Positions 35,103-44,132 are shown, counted from the stretch's first letter. The stretch: DNA of 64,000 bases from Pacificoceanicola sp049341065 (GCF_049341065.1 NZ_JBMPIX010000013.1:47194-111193), one strand, 5' to 3'. The notes: generated from the letters alone by a model not told the origin. Translations and numbers: made by a program.

Positions 35103-36302
35103 ATGAAGGACATCAACCCAAACGATCTGAAAATCCGGTGTGACGCCGTTCTGAACGGACTGGGCACCGGTCCGTCGCGTGTGCCCGGGGTTGTCGCGAT
35201 GGCAACGGACCGCAATGGCGATATCTACGCCGGCGCGGCCGGAGAGCGGCGGCTGGACGGCGACGCAATGACGGAGGACACGGTCTTCGCCATCTTCTCG
35301 ACCACCAAGGCAATCGCTGGCACCACAGCCCTGCAATGTGTCGAGGAGGGTTTGTTGGACCTCGATGCGCCTGCGAAAAACTACGCCCCGGCCATCGGTG
35401 AGTTGAAGGTGATCGACGGGTTCGACGCGGACGGCACCCCCAGACTGCGCGCCCCCAAAAGTGATGTCACGACCCGCCAACTGATGCTGCACACGGCCGG
35501 TTTTGGCTATGATTTCTTTAACGAGACCTATAAGCGCCTCGCCGAAGAGCAGGGCCAGCCCTCTGTCGTCACCGGCAGCCGCGCCTGCATCGAAACCCCG
35601 CTGCTATTCGATCCGGGCACGAAGTGGGAATACGGCACGAACATCGACTGGGTCGGACAGGTCGTCGAAGGCATCCGCGGCAAACGCCTGGGCGAGGTTA
35701 TGAAAGAGAGGATCTTCGACCAGCTCGGCATGCAGGATATCGCCTTTACCCGGACGCCCGACATGAAGGAGCGGACCGCGACCATCCACGCGCGGGGCGA
35801 GGATGGCGGGCTGACCCCGATGGACGACTTCGCACTACCTGATGACCCTGAGGTCCACATGGGCGGCCACGGGCTCTACGCGACTGTGCCGGAATACATG
35901 AAGTTTATCCGCATGTGGTTGAACGACGGTGCCGGTCCGAACGGGCGGGTCCTGAAACCCGAAACCGTCGAATGGGCCGTGCAGGGCGCACTTGTCCCAC
36001 CGCAGAAAGTCACCATGCTGCCCGGCGTCATTCCCTCGCTTTCGAATGATGCAGAGTTCTTTCCGGGCATACCCAAGGACTGGTCCTACACCTTCATGGT
36101 CAACACCGAAGACGCGTCCACCGGGCGCCCGGCCGGCGCCATCGGCTGGGCCGGGCTGGCGAACAGCTACTATTGGATAGATCGAAAGAATGGGATCGGC
36201 GGCTACTGGACAACGCAGATCCTGCCGTTCGCAGATGGGGTCTCCTTTCCAGGGTATATGGATTTCGAGAGCGCGGTCTACGCGGCCCTCTCGGGGCAAT
36301 AA
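35103..36302 (+). CDS. Serine hydrolase (class C beta-lactamase / family VIII esterase fold)
   Basis: 399 residues from the ATG at 35103 with AGGGAGG close upstream. The nucleophile motif S66-TTK69, a tyrosine at Y177 in KWEYGTN, and the HTAGFGY segment identify the beta-lactamase-like fold. No signal peptide is visible, so a cytosolic esterase (EstB type, ester hydrolysis) is more likely than a periplasmic antibiotic-degrading enzyme. The C-terminal SYYWIDRKNGIGGYW carries the strand that closes the active site. Likely controlled by the AraC gene before it. Substrate unknown. Confidence 0.88.
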   Translation: MKDINPNDLKIRCDAVLNGLGTGPSRVPGVVAMATDRNGDIYAGAAGERRLDGDAMTEDTVFAIFSTTKAIAGTTALQCVEEGLLDLDAPAKNYAPAIGELKVIDGFDADGTPRLRAPKSDVTTRQLMLHTAGFGYDFFNETYKRLAEEQGQPSVVTGSRACIETPLLFDPGTKWEYGTNIDWVGQVVEGIRGKRLGEVMKERIFDQLGMQDIAFTRTPDMKERTATIHARGEDGGLTPMDDFALPDDPEVHMGGHGLYATVPEYMKFIRMWLNDGAGPNGRVLKPETVEWAVQGALVPPQKVTMLPGVIPSLSNDAEFFPGIPKDWSYTFMVNTEDASTGRPAGAIGWAGLANSYYWIDRKNGIGGYWTTQILPFADGVSFPGYMDFESAVYAALSGQ

Positions 36303-36446
36303 CGGCATTTTCCTGCTATGCCAAAGGGCGGGGCGCATGCGCGCCCCGTCGGACTTGCCGGTTTTCACGCCTTAGATAGGTTATGAGATAAAGAAGCCAT
36401 TGGACGGGTTTGGACCGAACGTCCGCTAAGGCCGAAAATGACCAAA

Positions 36447-36468
36447 CCCGGCGGGTTTACCCGCCGGG
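36447..36468 (-). terminator. Hairpin terminator after ssb copy A
   Basis: CCCGGCGGG-TTTA-CCCGCCGGG, a perfect 9-bp stem, followed on the minus strand by TTTGGTC. It lies 22 bp past the ssb stop. A nearly identical hairpin follows the second ssb (52095-52115). Confidence 0.65.
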
Positions 36469-36489
36469 CCCTAGGGGGAGACCCCGTTC

Positions 36490-36894
36490 TCAGAACGGGA
36501 TCTCGTCGTCGCGGTCGACCAGCTCGGGGTTTTCGGCCTCGGCCGACTTCGGGCGGCTCAGGAAGTCGACCTTCTCGGCGATGATCTCGCAGCCGTAGCG
36601 GTCGTTCCCCATGCTGTCGATCCACTTGGTGTAGTGGATGCGGCCGTGGACGAGGACCTTCATGCCCCTTTCGCAATGCTCCGCGACCGTCTTGCCAAGA
36701 CCATTGAAGCAGGTGATGCGGTGCCATTCGGTGTCCATGACCCGGTAGCCGTTCTCGTCGCGCAGCACGCGACCTTCCGAGAGGCGGGGGCGGGAGGTGG
36801 CGAGGCTGAAGTTGGTGATCTTGGTGCCGCCCTGGGTGGTGCGGGCTTCGGGGGTCTGACCGATGTTGCCGGCGAGGATGACGATGTTCTGCAT
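36490..36894 (-). CDS. ssb: Single-stranded DNA-binding protein, copy A
   Basis: 134 residues from the ATG at 36894 (CAGGAGCTTACC upstream). OB-fold blocks NIVILAGNIGQTPEAR, TKITNFSLATS, EWHRITCFNGLGKTV and VHGRIHYTKWID are those of SSB, and the tail DRDDEIPF is the protein-interaction tip. It protects single-stranded DNA in transfer or replication. By my count it differs from copy B (52140-52544) at 16 of 134 residues. Frames starting at 37047 or beyond are extensions into the leader. Confidence 0.92.
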   Translation of the reverse strand: MQNIVILAGNIGQTPEARTTQGGTKITNFSLATSRPRLSEGRVLRDENGYRVMDTEWHRITCFNGLGKTVAEHCERGMKVLVHGRIHYTKWIDSMGNDRYGCEIIAEKVDFLSRPKSAEAENPELVDRDDEIPF

Positions 36895-37601
36895 GGTAAG
36901 CTCCTGTGTGTCCTGTCTTCGGGACCGTCCCTTCGACAAGACCCGGAAAAAGCCCGTCGGGTGACGCGTGCACGGTGGACAGCATGGACACCGGAAACCC
37001 CCAAAGGACCGGGGTGGTGCGGGCGGGACGCCATAGGCGGCCAACACGGCCCGGGCTGACGCGGGGTTGCGCGCAGGAAGCCGAACGGGATTAGGGGATT
37101 GTCAGTCGAAGGGATGGCCCAGAAGCCAGAGAGATGCGGGGAGCCCATGCCAGACCATGTCCCCTTGCCCATCGGGACTGCTTTACCCCAAGCCCAGCAC
37201 ACCGCTAGCGGCCTAAGTGGCTATCACCAGCTCTCACCCTTGCCCTTGCCTGCCGAGAAATGCAGGGCCCTACCGCGATGGGATATCGATACCGGGAAAT
37301 CCAGGACACGGACCGCACCAACGACTGCTTTCCATCTCGAGGTACTGACGCTTAGCGAGCTGAAAAATATGCAGAAGGACGTCGCCGAGGCGATCTCCAC
37401 ATTCGAGAATCATCAGAATGCGGAAGCCCGCGCCAAGGTGGACGCTTCCGCCCGAGACCTCGACTACTCCCTAGCCGAACTTGTCGGCACAGAGACGAAA
37501 TTCACCCGGCACCTGTCGTGGCGAAATACCGGCACCCTGAGAATCCGGCGATCACATGGTTTGGCCGGGGTCGCAAACCGCGATAGTTCGTGGAGCTCTT
37601 A

Positions 37602-38531
37602 GTGTCTGATCGGAAATGAGTTGAGTGAATTCAGTAGGTTGTGATTCTGTTTGGTTGGAAGCTGAACGGAGATCACCATGGCCTGGACCGAATTCACCCG
37701 CGCGCAGCATAGGCGCAATACGAAGCGCTATCCAAGCGATTTGACCGATGCGGAATGGGAGATCGTGCAGCCATTGTTGCCCGGTCGCAACCGGATTGGG
37801 CGTCCGCGAAAGGTGAAGTTGCGGCAGGTCTGGAATGCGATCCAGTATCTTGCCGCCGCCGGGTGCGCATGGGCGCTCCTTCCGAAAGATTTTCCGCCGG
37901 CCTCCACCGTGCGTTATTACTTCTATCGCTGGCGCGATGATGGCTTGCTGGCCGAGATCAACCGAGAATTGGTCGCGGCCGCGCGCCGCGCGGCAGAACG
38001 CAATGTGCAGCCGACAGCCGGTGTGATCGACAGTCAGAGCGTGAAAACCTCTGAAAACACGTCCCTTTCCGGCTACGATGCGGGCAAGCGGATCAAAGGT
38101 CGAAAACGCCACATCATCACTGATACCTGCGGCAACCTGATCGCATGCGAGGTTCATACGGCCAATATTCAGGATCGTGACGGTGCGCCCGGGGTCTTCG
38201 CCAAGCTCCGCCGCGAAGCCCCGAAACTGCGCCACATGTTCGCGGATGGCGGCTATGCCGGGCCGAAGCTGCGGGGTGCCCTCGTGAGCCTCGGACGCTG
38301 GACGCTGCAGATCGTCAAGCGTTCCGACACCGCCAAGGGCTTCGAGGTTCTACCACGCAGATGGGTCGTGGAACGTACATTCGCATGGCTCGGTCGCTGC
38401 CGTCGTTTGGCAAAGGATTGGGAAAAATCCATCGAGAGCGCCGAGGCCTGGCTGCTGATCGCCCATATCCGGCGACTGACACGACACCTCGCAACAGGCT
38501 GAAATCATTCATCCCGTTTTGAATCGGACAT
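37602..38531 (+). mobile_element. IS5-family insertion sequence, 930 bp
   Basis: Flanked by the 3-bp target duplication TTA (37599-37601 and 38532-38534). The ends are imperfect inverted repeats: GTGTCTGATC at the left and, read inward, ATGTCCGATT at the right (about 15 of 23 bases match). One intact transposase gene lies inside. The insertion disrupts the H-NS-type gene, whose tail resumes at the right flank, which independently fixes the boundaries. Confidence 0.83.
37678..38502 (+). CDS. IS5-family transposase
   Basis: 274 residues in one frame. N-terminal DUF4096-like region (DLTDAEWEIVQPLLPG), then the DDE core: VIDSQSVKT (first Asp), MFADGGYAGPKL (second Asp), and RRWVVERTFAWLGRCRRLAKDWE (Glu in the Y/W-V-x-E-R-T motif). 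GGAG lies before the ATG. The frame is intact, so the element may still move. It belongs to the single-frame IS5 relatives; subgroup not assigned. Confidence 0.93.
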   Translation: MAWTEFTRAQHRRNTKRYPSDLTDAEWEIVQPLLPGRNRIGRPRKVKLRQVWNAIQYLAAAGCAWALLPKDFPPASTVRYYFYRWRDDGLLAEINRELVAAARRAAERNVQPTAGVIDSQSVKTSENTSLSGYDAGKRIKGRKRHIITDTCGNLIACEVHTANIQDRDGAPGVFAKLRREAPKLRHMFADGGYAGPKLRGALVSLGRWTLQIVKRSDTAKGFEVLPRRWVVERTFAWLGRCRRLAKDWEKSIESAEAWLLIAHIRRLTRHLATG

Positions 38532-38676
38532 TTAGAAGCGGTAACACCGCGAGCGACCTAGCCATAAGTTGAGGGCACCCTACGTCCAAACGTGCCCCAT
38601 GCTCAGCACTAGGAGAAGGACGGCTACCCTTTGAACAGGCTGTCCGCAACCTAGCACATACCCGAAGGCAGCCCCG

Positions 38677-39327
38677 CTAGATATAGAATTTGAATGGCTG
38701 CGGTCCGCCCTCCCGCGCCGAACCCATCACAAGGATGTCGCCGACCATCTTCGCGAAGCGAACCGTTACCGGCAGCCCGTCGTTGAAGTTACACGAGTTA
38801 TAGTTGATCTTTGTCAGTCCCATGATGTCAGAAAGAACCGTCCGCATCTCTGGTTGACGATGCTTTGAGCGCAAGATCGTCACCATAAGTGGGTTGGGTG
38901 TTTCAGGCCCGATATACGTATCCAGCTGTGGGACGTAGCCGCTCGTCCAAAGGTAGGCGTTTTTCTCGTCCAGATTTAGGGCCGTCCCCCTGATCACGGG
39001 GTAGTCGCCTGCACGGAAGAGCTTTGCGTCACCACCCGTAGGTCTGATCCGTACACCGACGACGTTCGTCCCCTTCGGAGCCGCCTGACAGAAGGCCTGC
39101 CACTCCTCGTCGTTGAATGACGCCTGCCCATGGATGAAGAGTTCCTTGGGCGGCTCGGAGTGCAGATTCCGGTACGCTTCTATCACAGTCCCTAGAAGTT
39201 CTTTCGCGGCGTCAGCGTTTAGATGGTATTCGTACTCGCCGGTCTTCCATCGGAGGCATCGAATTTGGGCGTGCGTGATCGGGCCATGGCTGGCCTCCTT
39301 TCGAGTGTTGGTGAGAGGGAAAGGTGT
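38677..39327 (-). pseudogene. C-terminal PIWI fragment of a prokaryotic Argonaute
   Basis: The frame is open from a TGA at 39328-39330 and carries about 200 recognisable residues: RWKTGEYEYHL, PKELFIHGQASFNDEEW, FRAGDYPVIRGTAL, AYLWTSGYVPQLDTY, and the terminal LTKINYNSCNFNDGLPVTV followed by RFAKMVGDIL. This is the end of the PIWI domain of long pAgo proteins. The N, PAZ and MID domains and the front of PIWI are missing; the only start codons are internal (for example GTG at 39186). It sits between an IS5-split H-NS gene and IS630 debris. A relic, not a working nuclease. I cannot tell whether its parent was catalytic. Confidence 0.75.
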
Positions 39328-39813
39328 TCAGGTTGACTGACGGGGCCGCGGATCGTTGGCGATCCTGGCACCAAGCTTTTCGACCATGTCGATGTAGGTG
39401 GTCAGCGAGACGGGCCTGCCAGGGCCCCAGGGTTCAGGGTCGACTGATCCGTCCCGCGCCACCCGCGGCAAGTTTGCGAAGGCGATGACATTAGTGACAG
39501 GTCGGATATCGATGAACGTGGTCCCTCGTGCGACCGCAAGAGTGGCCAAGGGAAAGCGCTCGATCGGCGCAAAGGTCGACACGGTGGTCCAACCGAGATG
39601 GATGAATGTTCCACCCTCTCCGCAGATCATATGCGCGTTTGGCAATGACGCCGCTTGCCTGAGATAGCCGAGATCACGCAGGACGGTCTCGCGCTCGAGC
39701 CGTTGTGCCTGCCCCGTCTGGCCGGTTCGGCGTAGTTCCTTGTGTCGCCACCACGAGGCAGCGGTTGCGCGGAGCACGCGCAAGACACCTGTTTGCATGG
39801 GAATGCCCTTCAT
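39328..39813 (-). CDS. Hypothetical open frame directly before the Argonaute fragment
   Basis: 161 residues (or 156 from an inner ATG at 39798), in the same frame as the PIWI fragment and separated from it only by one TGA. Content: basic N-terminus (WWRHKELRRTGQTGQAQRLE), middle CGEGGTFIHLGWTTVSTF, end VSLTTYIDMVEKLGARI. I do not recognise it and see no Argonaute MID or PAZ pattern. It may be a short gene of its own or a decayed fragment fused by deletion. Confidence 0.4.
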   Translation of the reverse strand: MKGIPMQTGVLRVLRATAASWWRHKELRRTGQTGQAQRLERETVLRDLGYLRQAASLPNAHMICGEGGTFIHLGWTTVSTFAPIERFPLATLAVARGTTFIDIRPVTNVIAFANLPRVARDGSVDPEPWGPGRPVSLTTYIDMVEKLGARIANDPRPRQST

Positions 39814-40484
39814 CCGTAACGGCAGACCGGAACCCGGCCCGGACCCATCTGAGGGACTCCAAAGGCCCTCATCCGTCAGTCACAAAACCCGAAGGACACT
39901 TTCACTTTTCCTGGGCACGGACCCTGTCCTTCTCAAAACCAACGGGCCCTCAACCGCCGTTGCCACCTGTGTTCCCATTCGCTCCTGCGTCACGTTCCAG
40001 GCATGCGCCGAAATTCCGCCATCAGCATGAGATGGTCGGCAAACCGATGCATATCACCCCAATCCTCGAAAAATCCGCCCGTGTTGCGCGCCCAAGACGC
40101 GAACTCGGGACACGCCTGCATGCTTGTCAGCAGATCAAGCGCGGTCCTGTTCTCGCGCAAAGCCAGGCAGGAACAACGCAAGAAGCGTGATGATTGCACC
40201 GGACACGCTATTGGGCTTCGGCTCCAGCACCGCACCGAGATAAGCAATTAAGGCCGCGAGCACCACGGTCCAGCTCTGCCCGCATCATGCCGAATGCTAA
40301 ACTGACTTAGCTCAAGGCCGGGCCGTCCAGGCTTATCGACCCAGCCTTTCGTTGTTCGCAGGCGGCAACGAGGCCGGCGGAAGCTCGCCGTTTCTGCTGC
40401 ATTATGGCCTGGTGATGTTCGTTATGCCTGACTTCTGTCGTGCTCAGCGCTATCTATCCGACAACACTTGAAACGGAGCGAGCT
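39814..40484. other. 670 bp without a confident gene
   Basis: Contains an unassigned minus-strand frame at 39990-40247 whose tail (NTGGFFEDWGDMHRFADHL) has protein-like composition but no recognised family or ribosome site. The rest, up to the ribosome site of the secreted protein at 40485, shows nothing I can name. Consistent with the decayed nature of 37.3-41.1 kb. Confidence 0.45.
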
Positions 40485-40877
40485 ATGAGATTTTCTCGAA
40501 CACTGGCCGTAATGGCGATTGCAGCGGTGTCAATGGCCGCCGTGCCTGCATCGGCAGACCCTGGGCGCGGCAAGGGCAAGGCGCGCGGCGACCACCACAA
40601 CGGATTTGCAGGACATTGCCCGCCAGGACTTGCAAAAAAGAACCCGCCCTGTGTGCCGCCGGGGCAGGCACGCAAGACCTATGATCACTACGGCTCTAGA
40701 ATCGGGGACATCCTTCGCATCGGTGATTACGTGGTTATTCGCGATCCCCGTAGGCTAAATCTAGAACCACGTGACGATTGGCGCTATTATCGCGAGGGCA
40801 ACCGGGCCTATCGGGTTGATCGTGACACCAGAAAGATCCTCTCCGTCATCAACCTTATCGATGCCTTCACAAACTGA
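40485..40877 (+). CDS. Secreted basic protein (RcnB-like region), periplasmic
   Basis: 130 residues. A signal peptide (MRFSRTLAVMAIAAVSMAA ... ASA, cleavage after about residue 24) leads into a glycine/lysine-rich segment, then CPPGLAKKNPPCVPPGQARK, a motif common in exported proteins of alphaproteobacteria, and a C-terminal YRVDRDTRKILSVINLI strand. Proteins of this sort resemble the nickel/cobalt-homeostasis RcnB fold; function unproven. Stands alone between debris on both sides. ACGGAG lies before the ATG. Confidence 0.75.
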   Translation: MRFSRTLAVMAIAAVSMAAVPASADPGRGKGKARGDHHNGFAGHCPPGLAKKNPPCVPPGQARKTYDHYGSRIGDILRIGDYVVIRDPRRLNLEPRDDWRYYREGNRAYRVDRDTRKILSVINLIDAFTN

Positions 40878-40909
40878 GCCGTCGGCGTTGATGATCGGCT
40901 CTAACCCAG

Positions 40910-41127
40910 TTTTGATGCAGATTGACAATCTGCCGCCGTACTCACCCTACTTGAACCCAATCGAAATGGCGCTCTCGAAACTCAAGGCGCACTTGCGACG
41001 GACAGGGGCCAGAACATTCGACCAGATTTTCGACGCATTCGCGGAGTCTGCGATCTGTTCACACCGCCTGAATGCTGGAATTACTTCTGCGAAGCAGGAA
41101 ATGGATCAAGTTAAAGGCTCGATGCTC
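40910..41127 (+). pseudogene. IS630-family transposase, C-terminal remnant with right end
   Basis: The frame reads IDNL, then LPPYSPYLNPIEMALSKLKAH (split here by frame with the previous block), the C-terminal DDE Glu region of IS630 transposases. After a frameshift the end is CDLFTPPECWNYFCEAG, TAA at 41112-41114. The sequence between the IDNL strand and PPYSP seems deleted. The right end of the element, GCTC next to TA (41124-41129), abuts the LysR stop codon. Counterpart of the fragment at 63446-63834. Confidence 0.75.
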
Positions 41128-42023
41128 TAGAGGGTCGTGGTAGACCGAATATCCTCGGCGGCGAAGTCGATCAGTGCGCGGATCTTGCGGGGCAAGGCCC
41201 GGCCCTCGAGATAGGCCGCGCTGACAGGACCGCTGTCGCCTCCGAACTCCTCCAGCAAGGGGACCAACGATCCGGTCTCGATGGCGTTGCTCAGGGCGAA
41301 GCGCGGAATGTTGGCGATCCCAAGGCCGCCGATGGCCAGATCCATGGCCGCGCGCGCGGAGTTGACCTGGAACCGCCCGTGGATCTGAACATTTGTCTCG
41401 ACCCCGTTCCTGACGAAGATCCATCTGTGCGGAACCCGCCGGTTGGTGTCCACTATACAGGTATGGTCAGCCAGTTCCTCGGGTGAGCCGGGCTTTCCGT
41501 GTGCTCGGACATAGTCCGGGCTGGCCACCAGAAGGCTGCTGAAGGTGCCAAGCCTGAGCGTCTTGAGTGACAGCATGTCGGACCGGCCGATGCGAAAAGC
41601 CAGGTCGAAGCCGTCGCTGGCCAGATCGACATAGCGGTCATCGAGCCGCAAATCGAGTGTAAGATCCGGGTTTTGTCGGGCAAACCGTGCCAACATCCCC
41701 GTTACATAGACTTCGCCGAAGGTTACAGGAGCCGAGATGCGAATGACGCCGGTCAGGCCGCGCGATCCTTCGGCAACGCTGCCGAGCAGCTCATCTAGAT
41801 CATCGAGCAGCGCCGGCGCCCGCGCAATCAGGTCCTCACCCGCCGGTGTCAGCCCCACCTTGCGGGTTGTCCGCTGAAGCAGGCGGGAACCGAGGCGTTG
41901 CTCGAGCGCAGCCACATATTTGGAAGTCAGCCGGTTCGACACGCCCAGTTGATGGGCGGCCGCGGTGAACGAGCCCGTCTGCGCGGTGGCCACGAAGGCC
42001 CGGAGTTCATCGACGATATCCAT
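41127..42023 (-). CDS. LysR-family regulator 1
   Basis: 298 residues. N-terminal winged helix (SFTAAAHQLGVSNRLTSKYV) and a LysR substrate-binding domain with GVIRISAPVTFGEVY and the FDLAFRIG strand. Divergent from the oxidoreductase gene at 42151, with 127 bp between, which is the usual layout for a LysR regulator and its target. The inducer is probably a quinone or electrophile, judging from the genes downstream; this is inference. Its stop codon overlaps the end of the IS630 remnant. Confidence 0.92.
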   Translation of the reverse strand: MDIVDELRAFVATAQTGSFTAAAHQLGVSNRLTSKYVAALEQRLGSRLLQRTTRKVGLTPAGEDLIARAPALLDDLDELLGSVAEGSRGLTGVIRISAPVTFGEVYVTGMLARFARQNPDLTLDLRLDDRYVDLASDGFDLAFRIGRSDMLSLKTLRLGTFSSLLVASPDYVRAHGKPGSPEELADHTCIVDTNRRVPHRWIFVRNGVETNVQIHGRFQVNSARAAMDLAIGGLGIANIPRFALSNAIETGSLVPLLEEFGGDSGPVSAAYLEGRALPRKIRALIDFAAEDIRSTTTL

Positions 42024-42150
42024 GGCAAATTACTTAGTACATTTTGTGGATAGTCATTCTCCATAGTCGCCATTTCATTGACTAAAGACAAGGCGTATCT
42101 TCCTGACAGATCAAACAGCGCCTGAAGGCGCGCACTGAAAGGAACAAGTC

Positions 42151-42729
42151 ATGAAAATCGCAATCATCGGGAACGGCAATGTCGGATCCGGTCTGGCAAA
42201 TATCCTGAGCAAAACACAACATGAAGTAGGGACCTTTGGTCGCGCCGACGATGTGGCAAAGGCCGTGACTGAGGCCGATATCGTTATCTTCGCGACACCC
42301 TATGGGGCAGCTGCCGAAATCGCCGACCAGGCAGACTTCACCGGCAAGATCGTCATCGATGTGTCCAACCCCGTCACCGAGGATTTCTCGGCCCTGCAAC
42401 TCGGTACCACCACGTCGGCCGCCGAGGCGATCGCTGCGCTCGTTCCGGGAGCGTTCGTCGTGAAGGCATTCAACACGATCTTCGCCCAGCACTATGCGGG
42501 GGATCTCAAGCTGGACGGTCAGCCGTTGCAGACTTTTATCGCCGCCGACGACGAGACGGCGCGCGAAACTGTGAAAACGCTGGCCGCAGAGGCCGGGTTC
42601 GAGCCGGTCGATGCCGGCTCCCTGTCCACCGCCCGTCAGCTTGAGCCGCTTGGCTTCCTGAATATCCAGTTCGGCTATGTGCTCGGAAAAGGCACCGAGA
42701 TCGCGCCGCGCTGGCAGTTTTCCGCCTGA
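42151..42729 (+). CDS. NADP(H)-binding oxidoreductase, F420-dependent-reductase fold
   Basis: 192 residues. The first residues are a Rossmann nucleotide-binding loop (KIAIIGNGNVGSGLA), followed by GRADDVAKAV and the VIDVSNPVTEDF segment typical of NADPH-dependent F420-reductase-like proteins. These bacteria do not make F420 in general, so it more likely moves hydride between NADPH and another substrate. First gene of a run (oxidoreductase, DoxX, VOC, GST, GNAT, pirin) transcribed together and divergent from LysR 1. Confidence 0.85.
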   Translation: MKIAIIGNGNVGSGLANILSKTQHEVGTFGRADDVAKAVTEADIVIFATPYGAAAEIADQADFTGKIVIDVSNPVTEDFSALQLGTTTSAAEAIAALVPGAFVVKAFNTIFAQHYAGDLKLDGQPLQTFIAADDETARETVKTLAAEAGFEPVDAGSLSTARQLEPLGFLNIQFGYVLGKGTEIAPRWQFSA

Positions 42730-42758
42730 CCCAACCTCCCGAACAAAGGAAAAAGACA

Positions 42759-43202
42759 ATGTCCAACGCAAACCATCATAACCCGCCTCAATCACCGCTG
42801 ATCCCCGGCGTGGCGAATGCCGATCTGGCAGCCACAATCCTGCGCGTTGCGCTGGGAATCCTGTTCATCGCCCATGGCTGGCTGAAACTCGTGATCTTCA
42901 CGCCGGCGGGAACGACCGCCTTCTTCGAAAGCCTCGGCTTTCCGGGAACACTCGCCTATCTCGTAATGGCCGCCGAGCTTGCCGGTGGCGTGGCGCTGAT
43001 CCTCGGCGTCTGGACCCGCTGGGTGTCGCTCGCGCTGGTGCCGGTCCTGCTCGGCTCGATCTACGCGCCGCATGGCGCGGCCGGTTTCTTCTTCTCGAAT
43101 GAAGGCGGCGGCTGGGAATATCCCGCATTCTGGGCGATCACACTGGTCGTGCAAGCTCTGCTGGGCGACGGCGCCTATGCGCTCAAGCGCAGCCGGAACT
43201 GA
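42759..43202 (+). CDS. DoxX-family inner-membrane protein
   Basis: 147 residues with four predicted membrane helices (for example LRVALGILFIAHGWLKL, LAYLVMAAELAGGVALIL, WAITLVVQALLGDGAY). DoxX/DoxD proteins are small quinone-linked membrane proteins connected with thiosulphate or redox homeostasis. Thirty bp after the oxidoreductase gene, with AAAGGAAAAAGACA as ribosome site. Likely role: coupling of the detoxification genes to the quinone pool, by inference. Confidence 0.86.
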   Translation: MSNANHHNPPQSPLIPGVANADLAATILRVALGILFIAHGWLKLVIFTPAGTTAFFESLGFPGTLAYLVMAAELAGGVALILGVWTRWVSLALVPVLLGSIYAPHGAAGFFFSNEGGGWEYPAFWAITLVVQALLGDGAYALKRSRN

Positions 43203-43265
43203 TCCGATCCGCCTTCATGGTGCGGGGCAAGCAGCCCCGCCCCCATTCCCCAAAGGAGTATCACG

Positions 43266-44093
43266 ATGGCCAATCCAATCGAAAAATTCGACATGAATGC
43301 CGCGCCGATCCGCATCGATACCGTTCGGCTCAGGGTGCGGGATCTGGATGCCGTTTCGTCCTTCTACCGTGACGTTCTGGGGCTGGTGCCGCTGGCAGAA
43401 GCCGGAAGCAGCGTGACACTGGGCACCGAAGAAACGCCGCTGCTGCATCTTGATGGCGACCCGTCGTTTCGTCCGCGCGATCCCAGGCAGGCGGGGCTGT
43501 TTCACACCGCCTTCCTGCTGCCGTCGCGCGGCGATCTGGCCCGATGGCTCGGCCATGTCACCGAAAGGGACACGCGGCTGCAGGGGGCGTCGGATCACAT
43601 CGTCAGCGAAGCGATCTACCTGGCCGATCCCGAAGGCAATGGGATTGAGGTTTATGTCGACCGACCACCAAGCCAGTGGCGCGATCGCGCTGGCGAGATC
43701 CGCATGGCAACGGACCCGCTGGACCTCAAAGATCTGATGCGCGCGGGGCAAGGCCGGACATGGGCCGGTTTCCCGAAAGGCGGCATCATCGGCCACGTTC
43801 ATTTGCAGGTCGGCGACACGAAAGAGGCGGATCGCTTCTATCACGACACGCTCGGCCTCGACATCGCCGCGACCTATCCCGGCGCGAGTTTCTACGGCAG
43901 CGGCGGTTATCACCACCAGCTGGCCGGCAACATCTGGAACAGCCGCAGTGCCGGGACGCGGGACGCGTCCGAGGCGGGGCTGAGCGAAATCACCCTCGGC
44001 GTCGATCCGACAGCGCGTCAGGCGATCACGCAGCGCCTTGGCGGCGACCGCTTCATCGATCCCTGGGGCACCGCCTTCGCGCTGGCGCAGTGA
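43266..44093 (+). CDS. VOC-family (glyoxalase/ring-cleavage dioxygenase) protein
   Basis: 275 residues built of two vicinal-oxygen-chelate repeats: RLRVRDLDAVSSFYRDVLGL (residues about 21-40) and HVHLQVGDTKEADRFYHDTL (about 178-197). Metal ligands are expected in the first His of the second repeat and in EGNGIEVY (Glu of the first) and the SGGYHHQLAGN segment. CatE-like catechol dioxygenases have this length and layout. In the same operon as GST and pirin, so an aromatic or quinone substrate is likely. AAAGGAG precedes the ATG. Confidence 0.88.
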   Translation: MANPIEKFDMNAAPIRIDTVRLRVRDLDAVSSFYRDVLGLVPLAEAGSSVTLGTEETPLLHLDGDPSFRPRDPRQAGLFHTAFLLPSRGDLARWLGHVTERDTRLQGASDHIVSEAIYLADPEGNGIEVYVDRPPSQWRDRAGEIRMATDPLDLKDLMRAGQGRTWAGFPKGGIIGHVHLQVGDTKEADRFYHDTLGLDIAATYPGASFYGSGGYHHQLAGNIWNSRSAGTRDASEAGLSEITLGVDPTARQAITQRLGGDRFIDPWGTAFALAQ

Positions 44094-44132
44094 TGCGCTT
44101 TGCGAAGCTGATAGTAAAAACGGAGACAAGAC

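Larger units (their letters stand above)
36440..37282. repeat. Segmental duplication, copy A (ssb module)
   Basis: The whole block from the terminator through ssb and about 390 bp of its upstream region recurs in the same orientation at 52085-52936. The upstream part (36895-37282) holds no gene: it contains GTCTT/AAGAC and GGAC/GTCC arms just before the ssb start and the shared stretch around GGGATTAGGGGATTGTCAG (37087-37105). Identity is high next to ssb and falls off toward the right end. Confidence 0.85.
37340..38572 (+). pseudogene. H-NS/HvrA-family gene, broken and split by an IS5 element
   Basis: The 5' part (37340-37510) encodes LTLSELKNMQKDVAEAI and ARDLDYSLAELVG, the coiled oligomerisation half of HvrA-type H-NS. 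After a frameshift the DNA-binding loop follows as AKYRHPENPAITW and GRGRKPR (to about 37590), then an in-frame TAG where Trp is expected, then FVELL at the IS junction. Past the IS5 element, after one missing base, the tail GNTASDLAIS and TGA end at 38572. So one nucleoid-silencer gene carries two frameshifts, one stop and one insertion. The N-terminal start is also lost or unclear. Non-functional. Confidence 0.8.

Noticed and set aside
39328..39813. Front part of the Argonaute, read through the TGA at 39328
   Set aside because: It is in the same frame, but no MID, PAZ or front-PIWI pattern is visible, so the join is not claimed as one gene.
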